DNA of 64,000 bases from Gudongella sp964575895 (GTDB lineage: Bacteria; Bacillota; Clostridia; Tissierellales; Tissierellaceae): the NCBI GenBank assembly GCA_964575895.1, contig CAZNTE010000005.1, positions 42,520 through 106,519 of the forward strand, given 5' to 3'. A program made the translations under genes and the position numbers. The notes under the pieces are model-generated. The model worked only from the letters and a program-made list of their open reading frames with translations, had not been told where the DNA came from and did not search any database. Positions 16,318-25,689 of the stretch are shown here, piece after piece (within the stretch, counting starts at the first letter, position 1; the number at the start of each line of letters is the position of its first letter).

Positions 16318-17538
16318 ATGTCAAAAAAATCAATTATCGGAATATTTATTGCCCTTATAGTCTTAACTAATGTTGTAACATTTACAGTGACAAATTTTAT
16401 CAATGTGAAAATGGATAATAAAGTAGTTATTACTAAGGAAGAATATGATACTTTAAGTAAATTATATGAAGAAAATAGCAAAGTTATAATGGTTAGACGA
16501 GCTCTTGAGGATTTGTACTTAAGGGATATTGATGATCAGGCACTTCTTGATGGTCAACTTAAAGGAATGGTAGATGCTCTTGAGGACCCTTATTCTGTAT
16601 ATATGACTGAAAGCGAGTATAGTAGTTTTAATATAAATACGGATGGAGTTTATGGAGGTGTAGGAATAATAGTAACCCCTGGAGAAGATAATTTTATTAC
16701 GGTGGTATCCCCTATCGAGGATACTCCTGGAGAAAGGGCAGGTATTAAAACTGGGGATAAGATAATCAAGGTGGATGGCGTTGAATACTTCTCATCAAAT
16801 ATGGATGAAGCAGTAAGCGTTATGAGAGGTGAACCTGATACTGATGTTGAACTTACAATTCTTAGAACAAACAAAGAAAGCAAGAATGAAACCATAGTAA
16901 TCAATTTAACTAGGGAGATAATAAAGCTTGTAAGCGTAAAATCTGATGTTATTAATGGAGATATTGGTTATATAAGATTAACTTCCTTTGACAAGGTTAC
17001 TACAGATGATTTTAGAAATCACCTTACAGAACTAGAAAATAAGAATATAAAAGGCTTAGTCTTAGATCTAAGAGGTAATCCAGGAGGGCTTTTAAATGTA
17101 AGTACTGAGATAGCTGATGAACTTTTAGGTGAAGAAACTATAGTTTACACCCAAGACAAGAATGGGAAAAGAAACTATGCTTATTCAGACAAAGATCTTT
17201 TTGATTTACCACTTGTTGTATTAATAAACCAGGGTAGTGCCAGTGCATCTGAAATACTAGCTGGTGCCATTAAAGATAATGAAAGAGGTACCTTAATTGG
17301 AACCACTACATTTGGCAAGGGTGTTGTACAAACACTTAGAGATTTGCCAGATGGGACAGGGTTAAAAGTAACTATTTCAGAATATTTCACACCAAATGGC
17401 ATTAATATCCATGGTGTTGGAATAGCACCTGATGTAGAAGTGGAATTGGACGAAGATGTTGAAGGAATAGGATTGGATTTTATTGATGTGGATAATCAAT
17501 TACAAAAGGCAATAGAGGTATTAAGAGAAAAATTATAA
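16318..17538 (+). CDS. ctpA: S41 family carboxy-terminal processing protease
   Basis: 406 residues: N-terminal membrane anchor (about 4-27), a helical segment, a PDZ domain (about 105-195, GVGIIVTPGEDNFITVV and GIKTGDKIIKVDG) and the S41 domain. The catalytic Ser lies in NQGSASASEILAGAI and the Lys in GTTTFGKGVVQ, the Ser-Lys dyad of CtpA/Prc. Acting outside the membrane, such proteases trim or degrade envelope proteins, often peptidoglycan hydrolases. The position directly after an FtsEX-M23 hydrolase operon fits that role. It has its own promoter and terminator. Confidence 0.92.
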   Translation: MSKKSIIGIFIALIVLTNVVTFTVTNFINVKMDNKVVITKEEYDTLSKLYEENSKVIMVRRALEDLYLRDIDDQALLDGQLKGMVDALEDPYSVYMTESEYSSFNINTDGVYGGVGIIVTPGEDNFITVVSPIEDTPGERAGIKTGDKIIKVDGVEYFSSNMDEAVSVMRGEPDTDVELTILRTNKESKNETIVINLTREIIKLVSVKSDVINGDIGYIRLTSFDKVTTDDFRNHLTELENKNIKGLVLDLRGNPGGLLNVSTEIADELLGEETIVYTQDKNGKRNYAYSDKDLFDLPLVVLINQGSASASEILAGAIKDNERGTLIGTTTFGKGVVQTLRDLPDGTGLKVTISEYFTPNGINIHGVGIAPDVEVELDEDVEGIGLDFIDVDNQLQKAIEVLREKL

Positions 17539-17545
17539 AAGAATT

Positions 17546-17567
17546 GAGCCCAGAAAAAAATGGGCTC
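17546..17567. terminator. Bidirectional terminator between ctpA and the lipoprotein gene
   Basis: GAGCCCA and TGGGCTC pair around an eight-base A-rich loop. T-rich sequence follows on the plus strand, and the A-rich left flank provides Ts on the minus strand. Confidence 0.8.
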
Positions 17568-19139
17568 TTATTTTATGTGTTTCATATCTATAGTATAAAT
17601 TATCTCTGACATTTCTGATTGAAAAGGAATGACCAAATCTACGTATACTAATTCACTTTCATAATCTAGATAAACTAGATTACTGTTAACTTTACCAATT
17701 TCTTGCAGTTCTTTAGATTCTAAATCTAGCATGTATATTGAATAGTCGTTGCCACCATTATGCTTTTCAATAACGAGTATTTTTTCTTCAGAAATTATTT
17801 GATAGTTAATAATATTATTATCTAAGGTATAACTATTTTCAGGATTTTTTAAATTATGAATCACTATTGAGTTACAATCGGTATTTTCAGATTTATTCAA
17901 GAATACCACATATTCTTTATTTATAATGTTGGCCATGGATCCCTTGCCGATCCTTAAAAAATCACTATTATCTATACTTATTTTCAACTGATTATTTGTA
18001 TTCTCTGGAATTAATTCAGATAATAAATAAATATCCTTATAATATCTAAAACTGGAAAGATTATAATCAAAGGTATTCTCTATATTAATTGAATTATCAT
18101 CTAAGTTGTAAAGTGCCAGTTTACTTGATGAATTGAAAGGCTCACCTAGGATGAAAACTTCCTTTTTATCCTTCCATATTGAAATCCTTGGAGACAAGTC
18201 ATTTAACACATTGACATATAATACTTTCTTGTCCTTAACCTGGACAATAAAGAGGGAGTTTTTACTACCGTCAGAAGTTATTACACTTATATTTTTGTAA
18301 TCAGGGCTAAATTTAACACTTAAGACTTGGTCATCAGTTCCAAAGTAGAATTCTTTTGTTTTTTCCTTAAAATCATAGAACCATAAATTATTCAAATAGG
18401 ATGATTCTGAGTCATCCTTTACATAAAGCATTCCATAGTCTTGGATAAAATCGAAGATTTTACCTTCATCAACCAGTGATGAAATTAGACTTTTATTTGA
18501 ACTTATTATACTTCCCGTATTAGAATCTACTTGAACATTTAGGTTTATTAAGGGGATTTCCTTGCTGAAAGTATCAAAGATATTTTGATACTTAATATCC
18601 CAAATCAACTTATCACCCATCTGAATTAACTCAGTGGAGGGTGAACTGGAAGATGATATTTTCATATCAGAATTCAATTTGTTGAGTACATCAACAATCC
18701 CATAGCTTATTTGTAAAGGAGTATAGTTTTCATTAAGGATGTTAAATCTCATAGTTTCTAAATCACTTTGAGAAATACCTGAAATATCAATCCATATTTG
18801 GGGTATAACTAATTGTGCAGATTTATCTTCAAAATTTTTAATTTGAATTGTAATTGTACTATCTTCCCTATATAGGTCAAGGATTTCAACTCCAGAACTT
18901 CTAAATAAACCAGCAGATATGAGCAATGAATTCTTGTTGTTTCTATTTATCAGTTCAACCTTTGGGGTGGTGTTTTGATAACTTCTAGACAGGGCTATTT
19001 TATCTATGGAAAAAGAAAAATCATTTGGGTTTTCTGCCTTGACTGGAGTATCTTTCTTCAATAAATCAAAATTAGAACAAGCGGATAGCATTATTGATAG
19101 TATCAATAATAAGGATATGTATTTAATTTTAAGCATCAT
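17568..19139 (-). CDS. Secreted lipoprotein of unknown function, possible beta-propeller
   Basis: 523 residues. Signal peptide with lipobox LSAC (Cys about residue 21), so it is membrane-anchored outside the cell. Residues about 40-230 form a mixed domain without known motif. From about 235 to 520 there are repeated strand-turn patterns such as SVKFSPDYKNISVITSDGS, ISIWKDKKEVFILGE and IVIHNLKNPEN at 35-45 residue intervals, reminiscent of a TolB-like propeller, though I cannot confirm blade number. Two consecutive ATGs (19139, 19136) follow GAGGAGGGG. It is divergent from uvrB. Function unknown. Confidence 0.75.
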   Translation of the reverse strand: MMLKIKYISLLLILSIMLSACSNFDLLKKDTPVKAENPNDFSFSIDKIALSRSYQNTTPKVELINRNNKNSLLISAGLFRSSGVEILDLYREDSTITIQIKNFEDKSAQLVIPQIWIDISGISQSDLETMRFNILNENYTPLQISYGIVDVLNKLNSDMKISSSSSPSTELIQMGDKLIWDIKYQNIFDTFSKEIPLINLNVQVDSNTGSIISSNKSLISSLVDEGKIFDFIQDYGMLYVKDDSESSYLNNLWFYDFKEKTKEFYFGTDDQVLSVKFSPDYKNISVITSDGSKNSLFIVQVKDKKVLYVNVLNDLSPRISIWKDKKEVFILGEPFNSSSKLALYNLDDNSINIENTFDYNLSSFRYYKDIYLLSELIPENTNNQLKISIDNSDFLRIGKGSMANIINKEYVVFLNKSENTDCNSIVIHNLKNPENSYTLDNNIINYQIISEEKILVIEKHNGGNDYSIYMLDLESKELQEIGKVNSNLVYLDYESELVYVDLVIPFQSEMSEIIYTIDMKHIK

Positions 19140-19236
19140 CTTATCCCCTCCTCTAGATAATTTTACATTATTAAAGTTCTTTTAACAAGATTTATAATAG
19201 TTATGGATTTTTGATTCAAAAAGGTATAAGATAATA

Positions 19237-19248
19237 GAACAAGCGTTT
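19237..19248 (+). promoter_or_regulatory. LexA-like (Cheo box) half-degenerate operator before uvrB
   Basis: GAACAAGCGTTT matches the Gram-positive SOS core GAAC-N4-GTTC at seven of eight positions and lies 20 bases before the uvrB ATG. UvrBA operons are classic LexA targets in Firmicutes, so position supports the call; the imperfect right arm limits it. Confidence 0.45.
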
Positions 19249-19267
19249 GATAGAATGAGGTGTAAAT

Positions 19268-21241
19268 ATGAATAATTTTAAAATAGAATCAGGATATATT
19301 CCAACGGGAGACCAACCACAAGCAATTGGGAAATTGGTAGATGGAATTAATAGAGGATTAAGGGACCAAGTTTTGCTTGGTGTAACTGGATCTGGCAAGA
19401 CATTTACCATGGCAAATATAATTGAAAGAGTTCAAAAACCAACATTAGTAATAGCTCACAATAAGACTCTTGCCTATCAATTAGCCAGTGAGTTTAAGGA
19501 GTACTTCCCAAACTCAGCAGTTGAATACTTTGTAAGTTATTACGATTACTATCAGCCAGAAGCATATGTGCCACAAACAGACACATATATTGAAAAGGAT
19601 TCATCAATCAATGAGGAAATTGATAAATTGCGTCACTCAGCGACCATGGCCTTATTCGAGAGAAGAGATGTAATTATTGTTGCATCAGTATCCTGTATTT
19701 ACGGATTGGGAGATCCCATTGACTATGAAAATCTAGTAGTGTCTCTAAGGCCTGGAATGATAAAGGATAGAGATCAAATCATGAGAAAATTAGTAGACAT
19801 ACAATACATTAGAAATGATATTAATTTTGTTAGAGGAACCTTTAGAGCAAGGGGAGATGTACTTGAAATCTTTCCAGCTGCATCAACTGAACACTCCATT
19901 CGGGTGGAGTTCTTTGGGGATGAGATAGATAGGATAACAGAAGTTAATTATTTGACTGGAGAAATTATTGGATACAGAAATCATGTTTCAATATTCCCTG
20001 CTTCACATTTCGCAACAACTGAAGAGAAAGTTCAAAGAGCCTTGGTAACCATAGAAGAGGAGTTGGATGAAAGACTTAAAGAGTTAAGAGATAAAGATAA
20101 GCTAGTTGAAGCTCAAAGATTGGAACAAAGGACAAGGTATGACCTTGAAATGCTTAGAGAAATGGGATTTTGTTCAGGGATTGAAAATTATTCTAAACAC
20201 TTAAGTCAGAGAGAATCAGGAAGCAGACCCTATACTCTTATTGACTATTTCCCTGAAGATTTCTTGGTAATAATTGATGAATCCCATGTGACCATACCTC
20301 AGATTAGAGGAATGTTTGAAGGAGATAAATCAAGAAAAACCACCTTGGTGGAGTATGGATTTAGGCTACCATCTGCCTTAGATAATAGACCTCTTAGGTT
20401 TCAAGAGTTTGAAAGTCTTGTAAAACAGGTTGTATATGTGTCAGCAACTCCTGGTCCCTATGAAACAGCTAGGAGCGAGAATACAGTTGAACAGATAATT
20501 AGACCCACTGGATTATTGGATCCAGTCGTTGAAGTCAGACCAACTAAGAATCAAATAGATGATCTAGTTGAAGAGATAAACAAAGTTACCTTAAGAGAAG
20601 AGAGGGTCTTAGTTACAACATTGACGAAAAAAATGGCAGAGGATCTTACCAATTATTTCAAAAAGATAGGGATAAAGGTGACCTATCTTCATTCGGATGT
20701 GGAAACTATGGAAAGGATGGAGATTATTAGAGACCTTAGAATGGGTAAATACGATGTTCTAGTTGGAATAAATCTATTAAGAGAGGGACTAGATTTACCT
20801 GAAGTTTCCTTGGTGGCAATTTTAGATGCTGATAAAGAAGGGTTTTTAAGGAGTGAAACATCTCTTATTCAAACAACTGGTAGGGCTGCCAGAAATATTG
20901 AAGGTAAGGTAATCATGTATGCTGATAGAATAACAAATTCTATGGAAAGAGCAATATTTGAAACTAATAGAAGAAGAGATATTCAAAATCAGTATAATAT
21001 TGATAATGATATAACTCCAAAATCAATAATTAAAGGAATACGAAATATAATAGAAGCTACTATTGCTGCCGAAGAGGAAGGCACATATGATGAGAAATTC
21101 AATGATTCAGAAATACTAGCAATGATCGAAGGGCTGGAAAGCACCATGATGGAAAGAGCAGAGGCCTTGGAGTTTGAGAAGGCAGCTGAGCTAAGGGATA
21201 AAATAATTCAATTAAGAAAGATGGTAAAAAATAAGAGGTGA
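19268..21241 (+). CDS. uvrB: Excinuclease ABC subunit B
   Basis: Full-length 657-residue helicase-like subunit of nucleotide excision repair. It has Walker A GVTGSGKTFT (about 39-48), the beta-hairpin region with YYDYYQPEAYVP, DEAD-box equivalent IIDESH, motif V/VI ILDADKEGFLRSETSLIQTTGRAARN and a C-terminal UVR motif (about 616-651, MMERAEALEFEKAAELRDKIIQL) that contacts UvrC. UvrB receives damaged DNA from UvrA and loads UvrC. It shares an operon with uvrA and yedK, and a LexA-like box stands before it. Confidence 0.97.
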   Translation: MNNFKIESGYIPTGDQPQAIGKLVDGINRGLRDQVLLGVTGSGKTFTMANIIERVQKPTLVIAHNKTLAYQLASEFKEYFPNSAVEYFVSYYDYYQPEAYVPQTDTYIEKDSSINEEIDKLRHSATMALFERRDVIIVASVSCIYGLGDPIDYENLVVSLRPGMIKDRDQIMRKLVDIQYIRNDINFVRGTFRARGDVLEIFPAASTEHSIRVEFFGDEIDRITEVNYLTGEIIGYRNHVSIFPASHFATTEEKVQRALVTIEEELDERLKELRDKDKLVEAQRLEQRTRYDLEMLREMGFCSGIENYSKHLSQRESGSRPYTLIDYFPEDFLVIIDESHVTIPQIRGMFEGDKSRKTTLVEYGFRLPSALDNRPLRFQEFESLVKQVVYVSATPGPYETARSENTVEQIIRPTGLLDPVVEVRPTKNQIDDLVEEINKVTLREERVLVTTLTKKMAEDLTNYFKKIGIKVTYLHSDVETMERMEIIRDLRMGKYDVLVGINLLREGLDLPEVSLVAILDADKEGFLRSETSLIQTTGRAARNIEGKVIMYADRITNSMERAIFETNRRRDIQNQYNIDNDITPKSIIKGIRNIIEATIAAEEEGTYDEKFNDSEILAMIEGLESTMMERAEALEFEKAAELRDKIIQLRKMVKNKR

Positions 21242-21246
21242 AAGAA

Positions 21247-24078
21247 TTGACTAAAGATAAAATCATCATAAGAGGAGCAAAGGTTCATAATTTAAAGAAT
21301 ATAAACCTTGAACTTCCAAGGAATAAGTTCATAGTTTTTACTGGTTTAAGTGGTTCTGGAAAGTCTTCTCTTGCATTTGATACAATTTATGCAGAGGGGC
21401 AAAGGCGCTATGTTGAATCACTATCCAGTTATGCTAGGATGTTCTTGGGGCAGATGGACAAACCAGATGTGGAGCATATAGAAGGATTATCTCCATCAAT
21501 AGCTATTGATCAGAAGACTACTTCTAAGAACCCCAGATCAACTGTAGGCACAGTAACTGAAGTCTATGACTTTCTTAGACTATTATATGCTAGGATAGGT
21601 ACTCCCTATTGTCCCAGTTGTGGAAAGGAGATTACTTCTCAGACAATAGACCAAATGGTAGATAGGGTGATGGAGCTTGAAGAAAAAACTAGAATTCAGA
21701 TACTGGCTCCTATTATCAGAGGTAAGAAAGGGGAGCATACAAAAGTACTTGAACAAATTCGCAAAGAGGGATTTATTAGAGTAAATATAGATGGAGAAAT
21801 GCTTGAGTTAAGTGATGAAATAAAGCTTGAGAAAAACAAGAAACATTCAATATATGTAGTTGTTGATAGATTAGTAATAAGGACTGGAATAGAAGGGAGA
21901 CTCTCTGAATCCATAGAAACTGCTCTGAAAATGGGTGATGGCCTAGTAGAAGTTGAGGTTATAGATGGAGAGAAGCTTATATTTAGCCAGAAGCTAGCCT
22001 GTTCTGACTGCAATATTGCAATTGAAGAAATATCACCTAGACTATTTTCTTTCAATAGTCCCTTTGGTATGTGTCCAACTTGTAATGGTTTAGGATACCA
22101 TAATGAAATTGATGAGGACCTGGTAATACCAAATAGAAACCTTAGTGTAAATGAAGGTGGAATCGCACCTTTTAGTAATTCAGCTGAGGAAACATATTAC
22201 TATCAGATATTCAAGACATTGGCAAAAGATCATAAGTTCTCAATGGATGCACCACTAAAAGACGCCCCAGAAAAATTTCTAAAAGAATTATTGTATGGTA
22301 CTACAAGAAATATTAAATTTACATTTTTGAGTCATTTTGATGATTCTGGCAGAAGGGAATATGAAGGGAAGTTTGAAGGTGTAATTCCTAACCTGGAAAG
22401 AAGGCACAAAGAAACATACTCAGATTATATGCGTAATAAGATAAATGAATATATGTCAGAGACCCCATGTCCAGACTGTGGTGGAAAGAGACTAAAGAAG
22501 GAAGCTTTATCAGTTAAGATACAGGGACTGAATATATCAGAGATTACTGATATGCCAGTAGCCAAATCATTGGACTTCTTCCAAAATATAAGCTTAAGTA
22601 AGAAGAATCAGATTATTGGAGATCAAGTTCTTAAGGAAATAAATGAAAGGCTGAACTTTCTAGTTGATGTTGGATTGGAGTATCTGACCCTATCAAGGGC
22701 AGCAGGATCACTTTCAGGGGGAGAATCCCAGAGAATAAGGTTAGCAACACAGATTGGATCCAGTCTTGTAGGGGTTATTTACGTACTGGATGAACCAAGT
22801 ATAGGCTTACATCAAAGGGATAATTCTAAATTACTAAAGACCTTAAGACACCTAACAGATTTAGGAAATACTCTTATTGTAGTAGAACATGATGAGGATA
22901 CAATGAGGGTAGCTGATCATATAGTTGATATTGGTCCAGGAGCTGGAATTCATGGAGGTTATGTTGTTGCTCAAGGTAGTGTGGATGATATTCTAAAGAG
23001 TGAGGAATCACTTACTGGGAAATATCTTTCAGGTGAGTTAAAAATTGAAATACCCCAAAAGAGAAAGCCAGTTAATTCTAAGTGGATTGAGATACTGGGA
23101 GCTGGAGAAAATAATCTAAAGGATATTGATGTAAAGATTCCGCTAGGACTAATGACCTGTGTAACAGGAGTATCTGGATCAGGGAAAAGTTCTTTGGTAA
23201 ATCATGTACTCTACAAAACCCTAGCTCATGAACTTAATGGTGCACGGGTTAGACCTGGCATCAACAAAGGAATAAAAGGATTGGAACATCTAGACAAGGT
23301 TATTGAGATAGATCAAAATCCTATTGGTAGAACTCCAAGATCAAATCCCGCAACCTATACAGGTTTATTTGATCATATAAGGGATGTATTTGCTATGACC
23401 AATGAGTCCAAGATAAGGGGTTATAAAAAGGGGAGATTCAGTTTTAACGTTAAAGGTGGAAGATGTGAAGCATGTAAAGGGGATGGAATTCTAAAAGTAG
23501 AGATGCATTTCCTGCCAGATGTTTATGTCCCATGTGAGGTTTGTAAGGGCAAAAGGTATAATAGAGAGACTCTTCAGGTTAAGTATAAGGGAAAGACAAT
23601 ATCTGATGTGCTGGAAATGACTGTTGAGGAAGGGTTAGAATTTTTCCAAAATCTACCTAAGTTAAAGAGAAAACTACAAACCCTTTATGATGTTGGTTTA
23701 GGATACATTAAGATTGGTCAACCATCTACTGAACTATCAGGTGGAGAAGCTCAGAGAGTAAAATTAGCTACAGAATTATCAAAACGAGCAACTGGCAGGA
23801 CAGTCTATATTCTTGATGAGCCTACCACAGGTCTCCATTCAGCGGATATTCATAAGCTAATAGATGTATTAAATCAACTTGTTGAGGGAGACAATACTGT
23901 TATCATTATTGAGCATAATCTAGATGTAATTAAGACTGCAGACTATATAATTGATCTTGGTCCTGAAGGTGGAGATGGTGGGGGAACCGTTGTTGTAACA
24001 GGTACACCTGAGGAAGTTGCCAGTAGTGATAAATCTTATACAGGACAGTTCCTTAAGAAGATTTTATTAAAAGGATAG
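21247..24078 (+). CDS. uvrA: Excinuclease ABC subunit A
   Basis: About 943 residues, the usual length. Two ABC ATPase modules: Walker A GLSGSGKSSLAFDT and GVSGSGKSSLVNHVLY, signatures LSGGESQRIRLATQ and LSGGEAQRVKLAT. Zinc-binding CPSCGKEIT, CSDCN/CPTCNG and CEACKGDGIL...CEVCKGKRYN clusters are intact. UvrA dimers find helix-distorting lesions. The start was set at TTG 21247 because GAGGTG at 21235-21240 is exactly six bases upstream. The GTG at 21238 lies inside that ribosome site and overlaps the uvrB stop. Confidence 0.96.
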   Translation: MTKDKIIIRGAKVHNLKNINLELPRNKFIVFTGLSGSGKSSLAFDTIYAEGQRRYVESLSSYARMFLGQMDKPDVEHIEGLSPSIAIDQKTTSKNPRSTVGTVTEVYDFLRLLYARIGTPYCPSCGKEITSQTIDQMVDRVMELEEKTRIQILAPIIRGKKGEHTKVLEQIRKEGFIRVNIDGEMLELSDEIKLEKNKKHSIYVVVDRLVIRTGIEGRLSESIETALKMGDGLVEVEVIDGEKLIFSQKLACSDCNIAIEEISPRLFSFNSPFGMCPTCNGLGYHNEIDEDLVIPNRNLSVNEGGIAPFSNSAEETYYYQIFKTLAKDHKFSMDAPLKDAPEKFLKELLYGTTRNIKFTFLSHFDDSGRREYEGKFEGVIPNLERRHKETYSDYMRNKINEYMSETPCPDCGGKRLKKEALSVKIQGLNISEITDMPVAKSLDFFQNISLSKKNQIIGDQVLKEINERLNFLVDVGLEYLTLSRAAGSLSGGESQRIRLATQIGSSLVGVIYVLDEPSIGLHQRDNSKLLKTLRHLTDLGNTLIVVEHDEDTMRVADHIVDIGPGAGIHGGYVVAQGSVDDILKSEESLTGKYLSGELKIEIPQKRKPVNSKWIEILGAGENNLKDIDVKIPLGLMTCVTGVSGSGKSSLVNHVLYKTLAHELNGARVRPGINKGIKGLEHLDKVIEIDQNPIGRTPRSNPATYTGLFDHIRDVFAMTNESKIRGYKKGRFSFNVKGGRCEACKGDGILKVEMHFLPDVYVPCEVCKGKRYNRETLQVKYKGKTISDVLEMTVEEGLEFFQNLPKLKRKLQTLYDVGLGYIKIGQPSTELSGGEAQRVKLATELSKRATGRTVYILDEPTTGLHSADIHKLIDVLNQLVEGDNTVIIIEHNLDVIKTADYIIDLGPEGGDGGGTVVVTGTPEEVASSDKSYTGQFLKKILLKG

Positions 24079-24087
24079 GTGGTTTAA

Positions 24088-24672
24088 ATGTGTGGAAGAT
24101 ATGCTTTGGATGCAGATATAGATCAACTAATTGAAAGGTATAAAGCAATAGTAATGGAGTCCCAATTCAGTAGAAAGACTGAGATTTTCCCCACTCAGGT
24201 TATGCCTGTGGTTAAAGGTGGAGAGAAGAAGATAATAGTGGATGCAAAATGGGGTTTCACTCCGTCCTTTGCAAAAAAACCCCTCATTAACGCAAGGGGA
24301 GAAAGCCTATATGAAAAGGCAACATTTAAAAAACCATTTTTAACCAATAGGTGTATAATCCCAGCAACCTCATTTTTTGAGTGGGAAGTAGTTGATGGGA
24401 AAAAGATTAAGCGAAATATTAGTATAAAAAGCAAGGAAATATTTTCCATGGCAGGTTTATTAAATGATTACTATGATGATGAGGGGAACCTAATTACAAC
24501 TTATACAATTATTACAACAGAAGCTAACCATAGTATGAGAAAAATTCATGAGAGGATGCCTGTAATACTTACAGAAGAAAATGAGGAAATATGGTTAAAC
24601 CATGAAGAAAAAAGTATTTCGAGACTTCTTGGATTACTTAGGCCGAGTATGGAAAGTTTAGAAATAATTTAA
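24088..24672 (+). CDS. yedK: SOS response-associated peptidase / abasic-site shield (YedK/HMCES)
   Basis: 194 residues of the SRAP family. After Met removal, Cys2 of MCGRYALD becomes the N-terminal residue that forms a thiazolidine crosslink with abasic sites in single-stranded DNA. Other active-site blocks are present: INARGES (Asn), PATSFFEW (Glu) and HERMPVIL (His). HMCES/YedK protects abasic sites at stalled forks. It follows uvrA by 9 bases and so appears to be the third gene of a DNA-repair operon. The family assignment is clear; the operon link is an inference from spacing. Confidence 0.93.
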   Translation: MCGRYALDADIDQLIERYKAIVMESQFSRKTEIFPTQVMPVVKGGEKKIIVDAKWGFTPSFAKKPLINARGESLYEKATFKKPFLTNRCIIPATSFFEWEVVDGKKIKRNISIKSKEIFSMAGLLNDYYDDEGNLITTYTIITTEANHSMRKIHERMPVILTEENEEIWLNHEEKSISRLLGLLRPSMESLEII

Positions 24673-24691
24673 GAAAAAATTATAAAAGTAC

Positions 24692-24720
24692 TTGCAAAAA
24701 GATTAAGATGAGAATATAAT
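24692..24720 (+). promoter_or_regulatory. Strong promoter for leader ORF and amino-acid ABC operon
   Basis: TTGCAA at 24692-24697 and a perfect TATAAT at 24715-24720 with a 17-base spacer. The predicted transcript starts near 24727, leaving a leader of about 155 bases before the binding-protein gene. GATTAAGA in the spacer and TCTTAATC at 24747-24754 form an interrupted dyad around the -10 region. Confidence 0.75.
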
Positions 24721-24754
24721 GAAAAACATATTAATTTCAAAGGAGGTCTTAATC

Positions 24755-24850
24755 TTGATAGTTTATCAATTGATCAAGAGCCCATGGGAGTTAGTTTCCA
24801 GCGATGAAAACAAGACTTCCAAAGGTCTAAGGAGTTCCTCACTATTATAA
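24755..24850 (+). CDS. Small leader ORF (31 codons) upstream of the amino-acid ABC transporter
   Basis: TTG start eight bases after a perfect AAAGGAGG (24739-24746), then 31 codons ending TAA at 24848-24850. The peptide begins MIVYQLIKSPWELVSS and ends RSSSLL; seven of 31 residues are serine, three in a row near the end. The strong promoter and ribosome site argue that it is translated. The stop lies 31 bases before the ATG of the transporter's binding protein, so it could act as a regulatory leader peptide. No terminator-like hairpin is visible between the two, which argues against classic attenuation. I do not recognise the peptide. Confidence 0.5.
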   Translation: MIVYQLIKSPWELVSSDENKTSKGLRSSSLL

Positions 24851-24881
24851 TCAAGAAACTTAAATAATAGGAGGAATAAAA

Positions 24882-25679
24882 ATGAAAAAGAAAATAGCAT
24901 TAATGTTGGCAATGGTAATAATGGTGGTAACTCTAGCAGGTTGTACTAGTAACTCAGAGACTTTATCTGTGGTTGATAGTATCAAATCAAAGGGCAAGAT
25001 TGTCTTAGGGACAGCAGCAGATTACCCACCTTATGAGTTTCATAAGGAAATTGATGGGAAAGATGAAATTGTTGGATTTGATATTGAAATTGCTAAAGAA
25101 ATTGCCAAGGAACTCGGTGTTGAACTGGAAATAGTCGACATGAAGTTCGAAGGACTGCTTCCTGCACTTGTAACAAATGATATAGATTTCATTATTGCAG
25201 GTATGGTAGCAAATGAAGATAGAAAAGAAAAGATAGATTTTTCTATCCCTTATTACCAAGCACAACAAAGAATGATCGTTAAGCTAAGTGATGCTGATAC
25301 TCTTAAGATGCCTGAGGATTTCTCGGGATTAAAAGTTGGAGCACAGAAGTCATCTATTCAAGAGAACATAGCTTTAGAAAAATTCTCAACTGCTGAATAT
25401 ATTGGTCTAAGTAAGATCACAGATTTAGTGTTGGAATTGAAAAGTGATAAGATTCAGGGTGTAATCCTGGTTGAACCAGTTGCTAAAGCTTATGTAAATC
25501 AAAATGACGATCTATATCTAGTTGATGAAGTCCTAGGGCAAGAAGATGGCGTTGCAGTAGCTGTTAATAAAGGCAACGAGGATTTAGTTCTAGTAATTAA
25601 CCAAGTTTTAGAAAAACTGATAAGTGAAGGTAAGATTGATCAATTTATTGCAGATGCTACTGCACTGTCAGAAGAATAA
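24882..25679 (+). CDS. Amino-acid ABC transporter substrate-binding lipoprotein
   Basis: 265 residues, family 3 extracellular solute-binding protein. Lipoprotein signal peptide with lipobox LAGC (Cys about 21). Typical fold blocks: IVLGTAADYPPYEFHKE, GFDIEIAKEIAKELGVELEIVDMKFEGLLPAL, IDFSIPYYQAQQRM. These proteins capture polar amino acids (Gln, His, Arg, cystine and others) and deliver them to the membrane permease; the specific ligand cannot be read here. The gene has a good AGGAGG site. A strong terminator after it probably lets the binding protein be made in excess over permease and ATPase. Confidence 0.92.
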   Translation: MKKKIALMLAMVIMVVTLAGCTSNSETLSVVDSIKSKGKIVLGTAADYPPYEFHKEIDGKDEIVGFDIEIAKEIAKELGVELEIVDMKFEGLLPALVTNDIDFIIAGMVANEDRKEKIDFSIPYYQAQQRMIVKLSDADTLKMPEDFSGLKVGAQKSSIQENIALEKFSTAEYIGLSKITDLVLELKSDKIQGVILVEPVAKAYVNQNDDLYLVDEVLGQEDGVAVAVNKGNEDLVLVINQVLEKLISEGKIDQFIADATALSEE

Positions 25680-25689
25680 GATATTCCCC

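Noticed and set aside
24727..24881. T-box or SAM-type riboswitch upstream of the amino-acid ABC operon
   Set aside because: No T-box core, no antiterminator/terminator pair; the region is better explained by a small translated ORF.
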